Source: JAPOXR01 sp965214695
GTDB lineage: Bacteria; Pseudomonadota; Alphaproteobacteria; Rhodobacterales; Rhodobacteraceae
DNA: 64,000 nt
Direction of reading: 5' to 3'
NCBI GenBank assembly: GCA_965214695.1
Contig: OZ243967.1
Coordinates: forward strand, 186,001 to 250,000
Shown piece after piece: positions 26,095 through 34,862 of the stretch (position 1 is the first letter of the stretch; the number at the start of each line of letters is the position of its first letter). Below the pieces are notes generated by a model. That model made no database searches and was not told the origin of the DNA. It saw only the letters and a list, made by a program, of their open reading frames with translations. Position numbers and translations under genes: made by a program.

Positions 26095-26991
26095 ATGGCT
26101 GGACAGGCAGGCAACCCGCATGATGGCCGCAACTGGGTGCGAGACCGCCTGACCGATTTCGGTCTCCGGCTCTTCCTGGCAGTCCTCGGCCTGGTTCCCT
26201 ACCGACAGCGGCTCTGGATCGGTGGCCAGGGCATGGCCCGCCTCATCGTTCCGTTAACCGATATCAGGAACCGGGTCATGAGCAACCTGGCGCTGGTTTT
26301 CCCGGAGATGCCGGATTCTGAACGGCAGCGCATCTTCCGTGGCTGCGTCGACAATTTCGGCCGCATCTTCGTCGAGGCCTACTCGACCAGCGGCTTCGTG
26401 CGCCGTGCCGGAAGGGGAGTTCCGACCGGCCCGGGGCTGGCTGCCATCGAGCAGGCGGCCGGGCAGGGGCAGCCGGTGGTGCTGGTGACCGGCCATTTCG
26501 GAAATTACGAAGCCGGCCGTGTCACGCTCATCAGGCGCGGCCATGCGGTGGGCGGCCTATACCGTCCGATGAACAATCGCTATTTCAACCGCCACTACGT
26601 TCGCACCATGGAGCGCATCGGCACCCCGGTATTTCCCCGCGGCAGGAGTGGCATCAAGGGGCTGGTCAAGTTCGTCGGCGAGGGCGGCATGGCGGTCATT
26701 CTCACCGACCAGTTTTCACGTGAAGGCGACGAACTCGACTTCATGGGGCTGACCTCGATGACCAACACCGCCGCCGCCCGCATCGCGGTGCGCAAGCAGG
26801 CGCTGCTGGTGCCCTTCTACGGCATCAGGCGGAAAAACGGCCTCGATTTCGACGTGGTCTTCGAGCGGCCGATCGAGCATGGCGACGTCTCCGACATGAC
26901 GCAGCAGCTCAATGCCAGTCTCGAGGCACGCATCCGCGCCAATCCCGAGCAGTATTTCTGGATCCACCGCCGCTGGAAGGACCAAACCTGA
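26095..26991 (+). CDS. LpxL/HtrB family lipid A late acyltransferase
   Basis: A 298-residue protein of the lysophospholipid/lipid A acyltransferase family (LpxL/LpxM type). It has an N-terminal hydrophobic anchor (about residues 20-37). The HX4E catalytic pair is in TGHFGNYEAGR, with LYRPMNNRYFNRHYVRTMERIG and DQFSREGDELDFMG following. The C terminus has the expected NPEQYFWIHRRWK. It would add a secondary acyl chain to lipid A at the inner membrane, using acyl-ACP. The ATG at 26095 follows the EamA stop by 16 bp, implying co-transcription. Confidence 0.9.
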   Translation: MAGQAGNPHDGRNWVRDRLTDFGLRLFLAVLGLVPYRQRLWIGGQGMARLIVPLTDIRNRVMSNLALVFPEMPDSERQRIFRGCVDNFGRIFVEAYSTSGFVRRAGRGVPTGPGLAAIEQAAGQGQPVVLVTGHFGNYEAGRVTLIRRGHAVGGLYRPMNNRYFNRHYVRTMERIGTPVFPRGRSGIKGLVKFVGEGGMAVILTDQFSREGDELDFMGLTSMTNTAAARIAVRKQALLVPFYGIRRKNGLDFDVVFERPIEHGDVSDMTQQLNASLEARIRANPEQYFWIHRRWKDQT

Positions 26992-27211
26992 ACAGGGACC
27001 TTGACGAGGGGCAGGAAGCTGTCCCGCACCATGCGTGTCGTTGCTGTTTGTCCGTTGCCGTGCAGCCCTGGTCATTGCCAGCCTCCGTTCCACTGACGGG
27101 TATATGGTGCCGGCTGACCTTCGGCACAGAAACCGGCTGTCGAGTCGGCCACCTGCCTTGTAGACGTGACAAGCTCGCCCCGGGCGCGTTGGCTGGCACC
27201 CGATGGTCCGA

Positions 27212-27568
27212 CTAGATCTTCCCTTGGGAACTCTTTGACGCAGGAAGCCGGGTGTCCGGTGCCTGCCCTTGCCGTTCATAGAGCTCGACTCCGTCTTGTC
27301 GTACGTGCTCGCGCAAGGACGTGTCCTCGATCTCGCCGTGCAAAAGCAGGTCGACCCGCTGCGGAACGGTCAATTCCTCCATTGCCGCGGCCAGGCGGGC
27401 ACGGTCTGCCACCGTCAATAATTCCCCGAACAATGCGATGTCCACATCCGAGCCCCGGGTGAAGGATTCCTTCGCACGCGATCCGAACAGCACCGCCTTT
27501 TCCACGCGCCCGTTGGAGCGGAGCACGCCTACGATAGCATCTCGGTGCGCGTCCTTCAGACCATCCAT
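27212..27568 (-). CDS. MNT-type nucleotidyltransferase (MntA-like antitoxin)
   Basis: A 118-residue minimal nucleotidyltransferase. VLFGSRAKESFTRGSDVDIALFG carries the GSX10DXD active site, with a third acidic residue in QRVDLLLHGEI. Small proteins of this type pair with HEPN ribonucleases and inactivate them by AMPylation (MntA-HepT systems). The start codon shares a base with the stop of the upstream HEPN gene (TAATG), the normal arrangement for such pairs. Here the HEPN partner is frameshifted, so this is an antitoxin-like gene apparently left with a broken toxin. Confidence 0.85.
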   Translation of the reverse strand: MDGLKDAHRDAIVGVLRSNGRVEKAVLFGSRAKESFTRGSDVDIALFGELLTVADRARLAAAMEELTVPQRVDLLLHGEIEDTSLREHVRQDGVELYERQGQAPDTRLPASKSSQGKI

Positions 27569-27972
27569 TACCGCTTTGCCTTCAGGTTCAGCGTCGTGTG
27601 CAGCCGCACGAGAACCGGATGGTAGCGATCCTTGATCAGCGCCTCCGCCTGGTGGGCGACACTCTCCCGATAGACATGGCTCAAGTTGTTGCGCCATTCC
27701 AGTGCTTCCAGGAGAATTTCGCAGTCTTGGTCGTCGACATATTCGACTTCAAAGCTCTTGCGGATGGCCGGGCGGGGAGAATTTTCCACAAACCTTCATG
27801 GGACAAGAGATCCTTCAGCACCTTCCAGGTCAGCTCGAACGTCTTGACCAAGCCGGCGCGCTCGAGGTTCGAATAGGAATCCTGCACGCAAGCTTCGTTG
27901 AGTTGTGCAAGGGCCTTGCCGAAACTGGACAGGCGCTGTCTCCAGCGTGTTTCGTCAGTGCTGCCCGTGCCT
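27568..27972 (-). pseudogene. HEPN/HI0074-family protein (HepT-like toxin), frameshifted
   Basis: Two overlapping minus-strand frames together make one HI0074-type nucleotidyltransferase-partner protein. The N-terminal part reads DETRWRQRLSSFGKALAQL, then LVKTFELTWKVLKDLLSHEG. Near 27785-27795 the reading shifts by one base and continues NSPRPAIRKSFEVEYVDD, then LEWRNNLSHVYRE to the TAA at 27568-27570. The HEPN core RNxxxH-like motif is visible as RNNLSH. No ATG or GTG start was found above DETRW. A one-base deletion in the TTTGTGGAAAA context restores the family pattern if reversed. It is either a true pseudogene or a sequencing error. Confidence 0.75.
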
Positions 27973-28074
27973 TGCCTCCCTGCGTCCCTGTCTCCAGGCC
28001 ATTGCCGGATCCCCCCTGTTTGTCGTTCTGCAATCCAGGATTCAAGCGCTGATCCATGTCAGCGGTTGCTTCGG

Positions 28075-29250
28075 TCAAGGCCGCTCCAATGCCACTGCCG
28101 TGGCTTCTCCACCGCCTATGCAGATCGCGGCGATGCCGCGGCGCAGGCCTTCGGCCTCCAATGCGTGCAGCAGGGTGACCAGTATCCGTGCGCCGGATGC
28201 GCCGATTGGGTGGCCAAGTGCACATGCGCCTCCATGGATGTTCATGCGCTCCTCCGGAATGTCCATCTGGCGGGCAAACGCCATTGCCACCACCGCGAAG
28301 GCCTCGTTGACCTCCCAGAGATCAACCTCCCCCGCGCTCCAGCCGATCCGGGTCAGCAACTTGCTGGCGGCAAGGGACGGGGCGGTTGTGAAGAGGGCAG
28401 GGCGCTGGGCGGCACTGGCATGTCCGACGATGCGGGCTCGCCTGTCGAGGCCAGCCGCCGCAGCAAGATCGGCGCTGGCCAGCACCAGTGCCGCCGCCCC
28501 GTCTGAAATCGATGACGAGTTGGCTGCCGTCACGCTGCCATCTTTGCGGAAGGCCGGCCGGAGCATGGGAATGCGGCGCTTGTCGGCAACCAGCGGCTGC
28601 TCATCCCGGGTCACCGTCCCGGACCGTTCATCGCCAGGAGTGATCGGGGCTATCTCGCCGGCAAACCTGCCGGATTGCTGTGCTGCCGTTGCCCGCTCCA
28701 GTGACCGGATGGCAAATCGATCCTGGTCTTCCCGGGTGAAGCCAAAGGCTTCGGCGCAATCCTCGGCAAACTCTCCCATCAACCTGCCGGTCTCGTAGGC
28801 ATCCTCGAGGCCGTCGATGAACATGTGATCCACTGCCGGTGCATCGCCCAGGCGATTGCCGGTTCGCAGTCTCGGCAGCAGGTATGGCGCGTTGGACATG
28901 CTTTCCATGCCGCCGGCGATCATCATTTCCGCCTGGCCGCTGGCCAGTTGGTCATGGGCAAGCATGACCGCCTTCATGCCGGAGCCGCACATCTTGTTGA
29001 CGGTGGTTGCCGGCACCGAATCGGGGAGACCGCCAGCCTTGCCGGCCTGCCTGGCAGGTGCCTGGCCCAACCCGGCCGGCAATACGCAACCAAACACGAC
29101 CTCGTCGACGGGCGGCGGTTCGTCATCGAGGGTCGACATCGCCGACCGAATGGCGATCGCACCGAGGTCGGGGGCGGACATCTCCGACAACGCGCCCCCG
29201 AAGGCACCGATCGGAGTGCGCCGGGCTGCACAAATCAGGATTTCACGCAA
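28075..29250 (-). CDS. Thiolase family acetyl-CoA acetyltransferase
   Basis: A 391-residue thiolase. The nucleophile is C88 in NKMCGSGMKA, NIHGGACALGHPIGASGARIL carries the catalytic histidine, and the C-terminal acid/base cysteine is in AICIGGGEATA, where the usual MG after GGG is replaced by EA. WEVNEAFAVV is also conserved. It condenses acetyl-CoA or cleaves 3-ketoacyl-CoA in ketone body, PHB or beta-oxidation metabolism. Length and motifs favour AtoB/PhaA over FadA. It lies downstream of infC on the same strand, about 114 bp away. Confidence 0.92.
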   Translation of the reverse strand: MREILICAARRTPIGAFGGALSEMSAPDLGAIAIRSAMSTLDDEPPPVDEVVFGCVLPAGLGQAPARQAGKAGGLPDSVPATTVNKMCGSGMKAVMLAHDQLASGQAEMMIAGGMESMSNAPYLLPRLRTGNRLGDAPAVDHMFIDGLEDAYETGRLMGEFAEDCAEAFGFTREDQDRFAIRSLERATAAQQSGRFAGEIAPITPGDERSGTVTRDEQPLVADKRRIPMLRPAFRKDGSVTAANSSSISDGAAALVLASADLAAAAGLDRRARIVGHASAAQRPALFTTAPSLAASKLLTRIGWSAGEVDLWEVNEAFAVVAMAFARQMDIPEERMNIHGGACALGHPIGASGARILVTLLHALEAEGLRRGIAAICIGGGEATAVALERP

Positions 29251-29364
29251 TTTGACAACTCCTCGGGAATCGCTAGCCCCGGGAGGGTCTCCGGGCGGAA
29301 GAACCTGCTCAGGTCGATACTGCAGGCCGTGAGCCGGTACCCGCCAATTCTTCGAGTCTGACGG

Positions 29365-29907
29365 CTACTTGGCCGGAGCAATCATCATGTACATCTGCCG
29401 GCCGTCGAGCTTGGGCAATTCCTCGACCTTGCCAACAAGGTTGATGTCCTCCGCAACGCGCTCGAGAAGATTCTGCCCCAGTTCCTGGTGGGCCATCTCG
29501 CGGCCCCGAAAGCGCATGGTCACCTTGACCTTGTCGCCATTTCCCAGGAAGCGCTCAACGTTTCTGAGCTTGACTGCGTAGTCGTGGCGGTCGGTGTTCG
29601 GGCGGAACTTGACCTCCTTGACCTCGATTGTCTTCTGCTTCTTGCGAGATTCCGAGTCCCTCTTCTGCTGGGCGTATTTGAACTTGCCCAGATCCATGAC
29701 CTTGCAGACCGGGGGATCCGCTGTCGGAGAGATCTCGACGAGGTCCAGTCCGACCTGAACTGCCAATTCAAGTCCTTTTTCGGGGGTGCTGATCCCCAGA
29801 TTTTCTCCATCCGGTCCGATCAGTCGGATTTCCGGTGCGGCAATGCGGTCATTCGCACGCGGCCCGGTATGACGCGTTGGTGGCGCGTTATATGGTCTTC
29901 GAGGTAT
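29365..29907 (-). CDS. infC: Translation initiation factor IF-3, non-AUG start (probably ATA)
   Basis: A 180-residue IF-3. N-domain: NDRIAAPEIRLIGPDGENLGI; linker and C-domain: KQKTIEVKEVKFRPNTDRHDY and VTMRFRGREMAHQELG. Typical alphaproteobacterial leader sequence (PRRPYNAPPTR) is present upstream of any ATG, GTG or TTG. In that frame the only candidates after the TAG stop are ATC (29911-29913) and ATA (29905-29907). AAAGGA lies 9 bases before the ATA, so I choose ATA. Rare AUU/AUA/AUC starts are known for infC, where IF-3 rejects its own non-canonical start and so autoregulates. It follows thrS (145 bp); rpmI and rplT do not follow it here. Confidence 0.9.
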   Translation of the reverse strand: MPRRPYNAPPTRHTGPRANDRIAAPEIRLIGPDGENLGISTPEKGLELAVQVGLDLVEISPTADPPVCKVMDLGKFKYAQQKRDSESRKKQKTIEVKEVKFRPNTDRHDYAVKLRNVERFLGNGDKVKVTMRFRGREMAHQELGQNLLERVAEDINLVGKVEELPKLDGRQMYMMIAPAK

Positions 29908-30052
29908 GCCTACGATTCCTTTGTTCTGTTTCAGCTACCTGGAGGGGATTACCGCCAAGCCGTGCGGCAATCAATCGCGACTGCATTATTGATGTTGAAA
30001 GCCGTGTTCAACCACTGTCGTGACCGGTCGGGCCAACCTGTTGCAATTTCTG

Positions 30053-32017
30053 TCAACCCGGTGACGGTTTCCGCAGGTCAGGCGGTGTTGCCGGTGCGAC
30101 ATACCTGGCGACCGCCTCATCGAGTGGCAATACCTCGATGCCTTTCTGGCCGAGGGTTCGGATTGAAACTGTGCGATCACGTATCTCCCGTTCGCCAACG
30201 GCAAATATGACCGGAACCTTGCCCAGTGAGTGTTCACGGACCTTGTAGTTGATCTTTTCGTTCCGGATATCTGCCTCTGCCCGAATTCCGGCCTGGCCGA
30301 GTCTGGCCGCGGTCTCCCTGGCGTAGTCGTCGGCATCGGAGATGATGGTGGCGACCACAACCTGGCGAGGTGTCAGCCAGAATGGCAGGTTGCCAACATG
30401 GTTCTCGATGAGGATGCCAATGAATCGCTCGAAGCTGCCGAGAATAGCCCGATGCAGCATGACCGGTCGGTGTTTTTCGCCATCCGGGCCGATGAAGCTG
30501 GCATTGAGCCGTTCTGGCATGACGAAATCGACCTGCAGGGTTCCGCATTGCCAATCCCGGCCAATGGCATCGGTCAGCACGAATTCCAGCTTGGGTCCAT
30601 AGAACGCACCTTCGCCAGGGTTGAGCTCAAACGCGCACTTTGCGGCTTCGGTTGCGGATACCAGCGCCTGCTCCGCCTTCTCCCAGGTCTCGTCGCTGCC
30701 GGCCCGCTGTTCCGGCCTGTCGGCAAATTTTACCTTGAACTGGTCAAAGCCCAGATCGGCGTAGATCTCGGTCAGCATCGAGATGAACCCGGCGGTCTCG
30801 CGCTCGATCTGCGTCTCCTCGCAGAAGATATGTGCATCATCCTGCACGAACCCCCGCACGCGCATCAGCCCGTGCAGGGCGCCGGACGGTTCGAAACGGT
30901 TGCATGAGCCGAATTCGGCGATCCGGAGCGGAAGATCCCGGTAACTCTTCTGTCCCTGGTTGTAGATCTGGACATGGCACGGACAGTTCATCGGCTTGAG
31001 GGCATTGATCCTCGCGCCCTCGGATTGCTCGATATCGACATGCACCAGGAACATGTGTTCCTGGAATTTCTCCCAGTGGCCCGAGGCTTCCCACAGGGAC
31101 CGGTCGACGACCAGCGGCGTGTTGACCTCGAGATAGCCGTGCTCGGCCTGCTTCCTGGCCATGTACTCCTTTAGCAGCTTGTAGACCGTCCAGCCGCGCG
31201 GGTGCCAGAAGGCCATTCCCGGTGCCTCCTCCTGGAAATGGAACAGGTCCATATTGGCACCGATCCGCCGGTGATCGCGGCGCTGCGCCTCTTCGAGCAT
31301 CTGCAGGTAGCCCTTGAGGTCGGCCTTTCGTCTGAATGCAACGCCGTAGATCCGTTGCAGCATGCTGTTCTTGGGATCGCCGCGCCAGAATGCCCCCGAT
31401 ATGCTGCGCAGGGCAAAGGCATCGCCGGGAAGTTGCCCGGTATGACGCAGGTGCGGGCCGCGGCACAGATCCTGCCAGTCTCCATGCCAGTACATCCGGA
31501 TTGGCTCTCCCTCGGGAATGACCTCGACAAGTTCGACCTTGTACGGCTCGTTGCGCTCCCGGTAGTGATCGATGGCCCGCTGCCGCGACCAGATTTCAGT
31601 GCGAACCGGGTCGCGCAGGCCGATGATCTTGCGCATTCGCTCCTCGATCAGCCCCAAATCATCGGGGGTGAACGACTCTTCCCGGTCAAAATCATAGAAC
31701 CAGCCATTCTCGATGACCGGGCCGATTGTGACCCTGGTTTCCGGCCACAATTCCTGGACGGCCCGGGCCATGACATGGGCCAGGTCGTGGCGCACCAATT
31801 CCAGCGCCCATTGCTCGTCGTCCATGGTGTTGATCGAAATCCGGCCGTCGCATTCGATCGGCCATTGGAGATCCCAGTGCAAGTCGTTGAATATGGCAGA
31901 AATGGCGCGCTTGCCGAGCGACATCGCCAGGCTGGATGCGACCTCGGCGGCAGTGATGCCCGAATCATACCGGCGGCAATTGCCGTCCGGAAAGGTCAGG
32001 GTAACGGAAGATGGCAT
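30053..32017 (-). CDS. thrS: Threonine--tRNA ligase
   Basis: A 654-residue synthetase. The order is TGS domain (MPSSVTLTFPDGNCRRYDSG), editing domain with HDLAHVMARAVQ and CRGPHLRHTG, class II core with the zinc cysteine in KPMNCPCHVQIY, motif 2 FRFEPSGALHGLMRVRGF-like segment, and anticodon domain (VVVATIISDADDYA). The editing HxxxH and C-H ligands are present, so serine mischarging should be cleared. I chose the ATG at 32015-32017; an upstream ATG at 32080 adds non-conserved residues. It precedes infC, a widespread order. It diverges from the ABHD10-like hydrolase. Confidence 0.95.
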   Translation of the reverse strand: MPSSVTLTFPDGNCRRYDSGITAAEVASSLAMSLGKRAISAIFNDLHWDLQWPIECDGRISINTMDDEQWALELVRHDLAHVMARAVQELWPETRVTIGPVIENGWFYDFDREESFTPDDLGLIEERMRKIIGLRDPVRTEIWSRQRAIDHYRERNEPYKVELVEVIPEGEPIRMYWHGDWQDLCRGPHLRHTGQLPGDAFALRSISGAFWRGDPKNSMLQRIYGVAFRRKADLKGYLQMLEEAQRRDHRRIGANMDLFHFQEEAPGMAFWHPRGWTVYKLLKEYMARKQAEHGYLEVNTPLVVDRSLWEASGHWEKFQEHMFLVHVDIEQSEGARINALKPMNCPCHVQIYNQGQKSYRDLPLRIAEFGSCNRFEPSGALHGLMRVRGFVQDDAHIFCEETQIERETAGFISMLTEIYADLGFDQFKVKFADRPEQRAGSDETWEKAEQALVSATEAAKCAFELNPGEGAFYGPKLEFVLTDAIGRDWQCGTLQVDFVMPERLNASFIGPDGEKHRPVMLHRAILGSFERFIGILIENHVGNLPFWLTPRQVVVATIISDADDYARETAARLGQAGIRAEADIRNEKINYKVREHSLGKVPVIFAVGEREIRDRTVSIRTLGQKGIEVLPLDEAVARYVAPATPPDLRKPSPG

Positions 32018-32234
32018 GCAGTCCTCGTCTGTTTGGCGCCCACGAAACGCCCGGTTGCGGGGAGCACCCCAATACCGCACCCTCCCTCGCAGTCAACTCC
32101 GAATTGGGCATGCTCCGACCAGGTGCCGGCGAGGAAGGTCGTGCGACTTGCCCGGCCGGGGCGATGCTGGCCGTTGCCGGCCAACTGTCGTAAACGAGCC
32201 GTCACATTGGCTTGCAACTGGCAGGAAGAGGCAG

Positions 32235-32990
32235 ATGGCCGAGCAGTATTTCGAGCCCGGGGATGGACGGCGGATTGCATATTGCCGGGTCGATGGGGCC
32301 GAACCTGGCATCGTGTTCCTCGGTGGGTTTTCCTCGAACATGGAAGGCACCAAGGCGCTTCATCTTGGGCAATGGGCGAGCCGGCAAGGCCGGGCATTCC
32401 TGCGTTTCGACTATACCGGGCACGGCCGGTCCTCCGGGCGATTCGAGGATGGGTGCATCGGGGACTGGACCGGCGATGCGGCCGATGCGGTGTTTGCACT
32501 GACGGAGGGGCCGCAGATTCTTGTCGGATCGTCGATGGGTGGCTGGATCGGATTGTTGTTGGCATCACGGAATCCGGGACGTGTCGCCGGGATGATCGGC
32601 ATTGCAGCCGCCCCCGACTTTACCGATGATTTCAGGCTCAACCGACTCACACCCGATCAACTCCAGGTCATGGAGCAGGATGGCAGGGTCGAGATGCCGA
32701 GCGAGTATTCCGACGAGCCGATGGTGATCACCAGGAGGCTGATCGAGGAGGGGCCGGACAATTTCCTGATGAACCAGCCGCTGGATTTGCCAATGCCGGT
32801 GCGGCTGCTGCAGGGAACCGAGGATGCCGATGTCGATCAGTCGGTCGCGGTCAGGCTCCTGAACCACGCCACCTGCCCGGATGCGCGGCTGTTGCTGGTT
32901 CGGGGTGCCGACCACAGCTTCTCCTCCCCGGATTGCCTGGAGATGATCGAGCAGGCCATCGAGTCGATCCTGGGCACGATCGAGGCCTGA
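32235..32990 (+). CDS. Alpha/beta hydrolase, ABHD10-like
   Basis: A 251-residue serine hydrolase. The nucleophile elbow is GSSMGGW and the terminal histidine is in RGADHSFSS, with an acid near the TEDADVD loop. FLGGFSSNMEGTKA and FLRFDYTGHGRSSG match the ABHD10 pattern known from mitochondria, where it acts as an acyl-protein or acyl-glucuronide thioesterase/esterase. Substrate here is unknown. Start ATG 32235 with AGGAAGAGG a few bases upstream; the frame is open far upstream into thrS but this is shadow. Confidence 0.83.
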   Translation: MAEQYFEPGDGRRIAYCRVDGAEPGIVFLGGFSSNMEGTKALHLGQWASRQGRAFLRFDYTGHGRSSGRFEDGCIGDWTGDAADAVFALTEGPQILVGSSMGGWIGLLLASRNPGRVAGMIGIAAAPDFTDDFRLNRLTPDQLQVMEQDGRVEMPSEYSDEPMVITRRLIEEGPDNFLMNQPLDLPMPVRLLQGTEDADVDQSVAVRLLNHATCPDARLLLVRGADHSFSSPDCLEMIEQAIESILGTIEA

Positions 32991-33203
32991 TCAGAGCAGG
33001 ATTCCAACCACGATCAGCATGAGGCCGATGGCGGCAACAGCCAGCGAGCCGAAATTGATCGGGAGCAGCCGGTTGAGCCGGTCCCTGGTCTCGGCATCTG
33101 ACAGGGATGACTTGCGGAGTCGCAACGCCCTCCCGGCGCAAGACAGGATCCCCGCCAACCCGGCAATTGCACAGAACGTGCCCGCGTAAACCAGTAATTC
33201 CAA
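32991..33203 (-). CDS. Small two-helix membrane protein, unknown function
   Basis: About 70 residues if started at a TTG (33201-33203) reading LELLVYAGTFCAIAGLAGIL. One hydrophobic helix lies at about 3-20, then a basic and acidic loop (RLRKSSLSDAETRDRLNRLLP), then a second helix (SLAVAAIGLMLIVVGILL). This helix-loop-helix form resembles small conserved alphaproteobacterial membrane proteins. An ATG at 33350 would add 49 poorly conserved, cysteine-rich residues. The stop is at 32991, one base from the convergent hydrolase stop. I cannot assign a function. Confidence 0.5.
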   Translation of the reverse strand: MELLVYAGTFCAIAGLAGILSCAGRALRLRKSSLSDAETRDRLNRLLPINFGSLAVAAIGLMLIVVGILL

Positions 33204-33406
33204 CGAACCGGCGCCCCTTGCCGCAACCTCCCCCCATCTGCGACAGCCGGCCTGCCAATGCAAGGACGTCCGGGCAAAGCGCCGGCACGAATCCGGACAA
33301 TCGCTGGCATGAATTACGCCGCCGGTTGCCAAAAGGGCGCATTTCAACACAAAATCGATGCCGAATATTGCATCGGGGCGGTGCTGCCCACTATTGGAGT
33401 CGCATT

Positions 33407-33482
33407 GCCCTCATAGCTCAGCCGGTAGAGCATCTGATTTGTAATCAGGGGGTCGGGAGTTCGAGTCTCTCTGGGGGCACCA
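33407..33482 (+). tRNA. tRNA-Thr(UGU)
   Basis: A 76-nt cloverleaf. The acceptor stem is GCCCTCA paired with TGGGGGC (one G-U), with discriminator A and an encoded CCA at 33480-33482. The D arm is AGCTCAGCCGGTAGAGC, the anticodon stem is TCTGA/TCAGG with loop TTTGTAA (anticodon TGT), and the T arm contains GTTCGAGTC. The anticodon UGU reads ACA/ACG threonine codons. There is no integrase nearby, so I do not see it used as an attachment site. Confidence 0.95.
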
Positions 33483-33639
33483 CATTCTGCCACTAGGCAA
33501 GGTGGACGACGACTGCCTCAAACCACGGGTGACCCGTCATCGGCTTCGGTCGCTGGTCTCGTATGGCCAACTTGCACTCAATTCGCCTGGCGGGAACAGG
33601 AGCGGAATGTCATGAAGCCGAAGAATGAAGGGGCATGGC
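33483..33639. other. Spacer after tRNA-Thr with a short hairpin
   Basis: No gene seen. ACGGG-TGA-CCCGT at about 33521-33533 forms a 5-bp hairpin that could mark the end of the tRNA transcript, but there is no T-run. The remaining sequence looks unstructured. Confidence 0.3.
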
Positions 33640-33774
33640 ATGACGTGGAAGCATGCCGCACGAAATCTCTCATTGCTGGCCCTTGCCCCGCTGGCAGGAT
33701 GCCAGACGCACGGGTTGCCCGTGGAACCGTTTGCCCCGCTGGCAATTCCCGTTGAGCCGGGACCAGACCATTGA
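33640..33774 (+). CDS. Small putative lipoprotein, 44 residues
   Basis: Found by eye; short but well formed. MTWKHAARNLSLLALAPLAGC is a bacterial lipoprotein signal with lipobox LAGC, so mature protein would start at C21. The mature part QTHGLPVEPFAPLAIPVEPG is proline-rich and repeats a PVEPxxPLA-like unit, ending PDH. AAGGGG lies six bases before the ATG. No homologue is recognised. The nucleotide repeat GCCCCGCTGGCA occurs twice inside it, which may indicate internal duplication. A membrane-anchored spacer or tether is a guess. Confidence 0.5.
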   Translation: MTWKHAARNLSLLALAPLAGCQTHGLPVEPFAPLAIPVEPGPDH

Positions 33775-33972
33775 CGGCAAGGAACCAGATCAGGATTCCG
33801 GGTCTGCCGCGATGCGGTGCCGACCCCCTGTGGGGTGGCTGCACCTGACGAAGAAGCCGGTGGGCCGAATCCCGGGTCTGGCCGATGGAGACATCTTTTT
33901 GGCCGAGATTGATCGGTCCTGGCGCATCACCTATACGGCGGGTGATTGCAAACAGGCTTCAGCCCATCGAAA

Positions 33973-34731
33973 ATGACAACGGAGTTGTTCCAGTGGTGGC
34001 GTCGGTGGCAAGAAGCGGAAGGTGTGACCGTCTTCCATGTAGATTTGTCGCCTGACGCCGATCGCGAGGCGCATGCGCATGCGCTCCTGGATGACCAGGA
34101 AAGGATGCGCTGTCGTCGTTTCGTCGTCACTGGCGCCCGGCGCCGCTTCGTTCTCTGCCGGGCCGCGCTCCGCGTCATCCTTGCCGGGCAACTGGATTGT
34201 CAGAACCGCCAACTCGCTTTCGGCCATGGCAAGCACGGCAAGCCCTACGCATTGGTGAATGGCAACCGCGTGGAGATGGCCTTCAATGTCAGCCATAGCG
34301 GACGGCATGGGCTGATCGCGACGGCCTTGCATGGCTGGCTCGGCGTTGACGTCGAGGAGCGTGCGCCAGGGCGCGACATGACCGGCATTGGCAGCATGGT
34401 CTACGGCCCCCGGGAGCGTCAATTGCTGGAACTGGCCGAGGGCGCGCAGGCGCTGCACCTCTTCTACCGGATCTGGAGCCTGAAGGAGGCGCTCATCAAG
34501 GCGGCCGGCTCGGGAATATTTCTGGATCCATCCGGCTTTGAAGTTCCCGAGTCGATGCTGAACGGCGCCAGGTCATGCGTGTTCCAATTTCATCGAGGCC
34601 CGGCCAGCAGTTGGAGCCTCATCGATTTGGGAGAAGCCCGGTTCGCCGCCGCACTCGCCTACAGGCTGCCGAGTTCCCAACAGATTCCGGCGAGCCGAAA
34701 TCCCGACCGATCCCCGATTTCGTCAGTCTGA
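33973..34731 (+). CDS. 4'-phosphopantetheinyl transferase superfamily protein (Sfp-like)
   Basis: A 252-residue PPTase. GWLGVDVEE gives the first metal ligands, FNVSHSGRHGL is the P-pocket segment, and RIWSLKEALIKAAGSGI matches the WxxKEAxxK catalytic motif. It transfers phosphopantetheine from CoA to carrier proteins. Length fits the Sfp group rather than the AcpS group, so it probably serves lysine, siderophore, or polyketide carrier proteins; none lies in this window. I chose MTTELFQ (33973); an ATG at 33946 is nine codons upstream. Confidence 0.85.
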   Translation: MTTELFQWWRRWQEAEGVTVFHVDLSPDADREAHAHALLDDQERMRCRRFVVTGARRRFVLCRAALRVILAGQLDCQNRQLAFGHGKHGKPYALVNGNRVEMAFNVSHSGRHGLIATALHGWLGVDVEERAPGRDMTGIGSMVYGPRERQLLELAEGAQALHLFYRIWSLKEALIKAAGSGIFLDPSGFEVPESMLNGARSCVFQFHRGPASSWSLIDLGEARFAAALAYRLPSSQQIPASRNPDRSPISSV

Positions 34732-34862
34732 TCATGTATACGTGACCTGGGGTGAGGCCGCGTGATAAATCTGAGACATTGGGCCATGAATACGGCAGCG
34801 TTTGACGGCAAACCCGGTCGCATCTGACGGCCCCGGTTCGTGTTCCGTGCGGGACCTCCAAA

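Noticed and set aside
33407..33482. tRNA-Thr as an integration site
   Set aside because: No integrase or 3'-end duplication of the tRNA was found nearby, and the flanking genes are ordinary.
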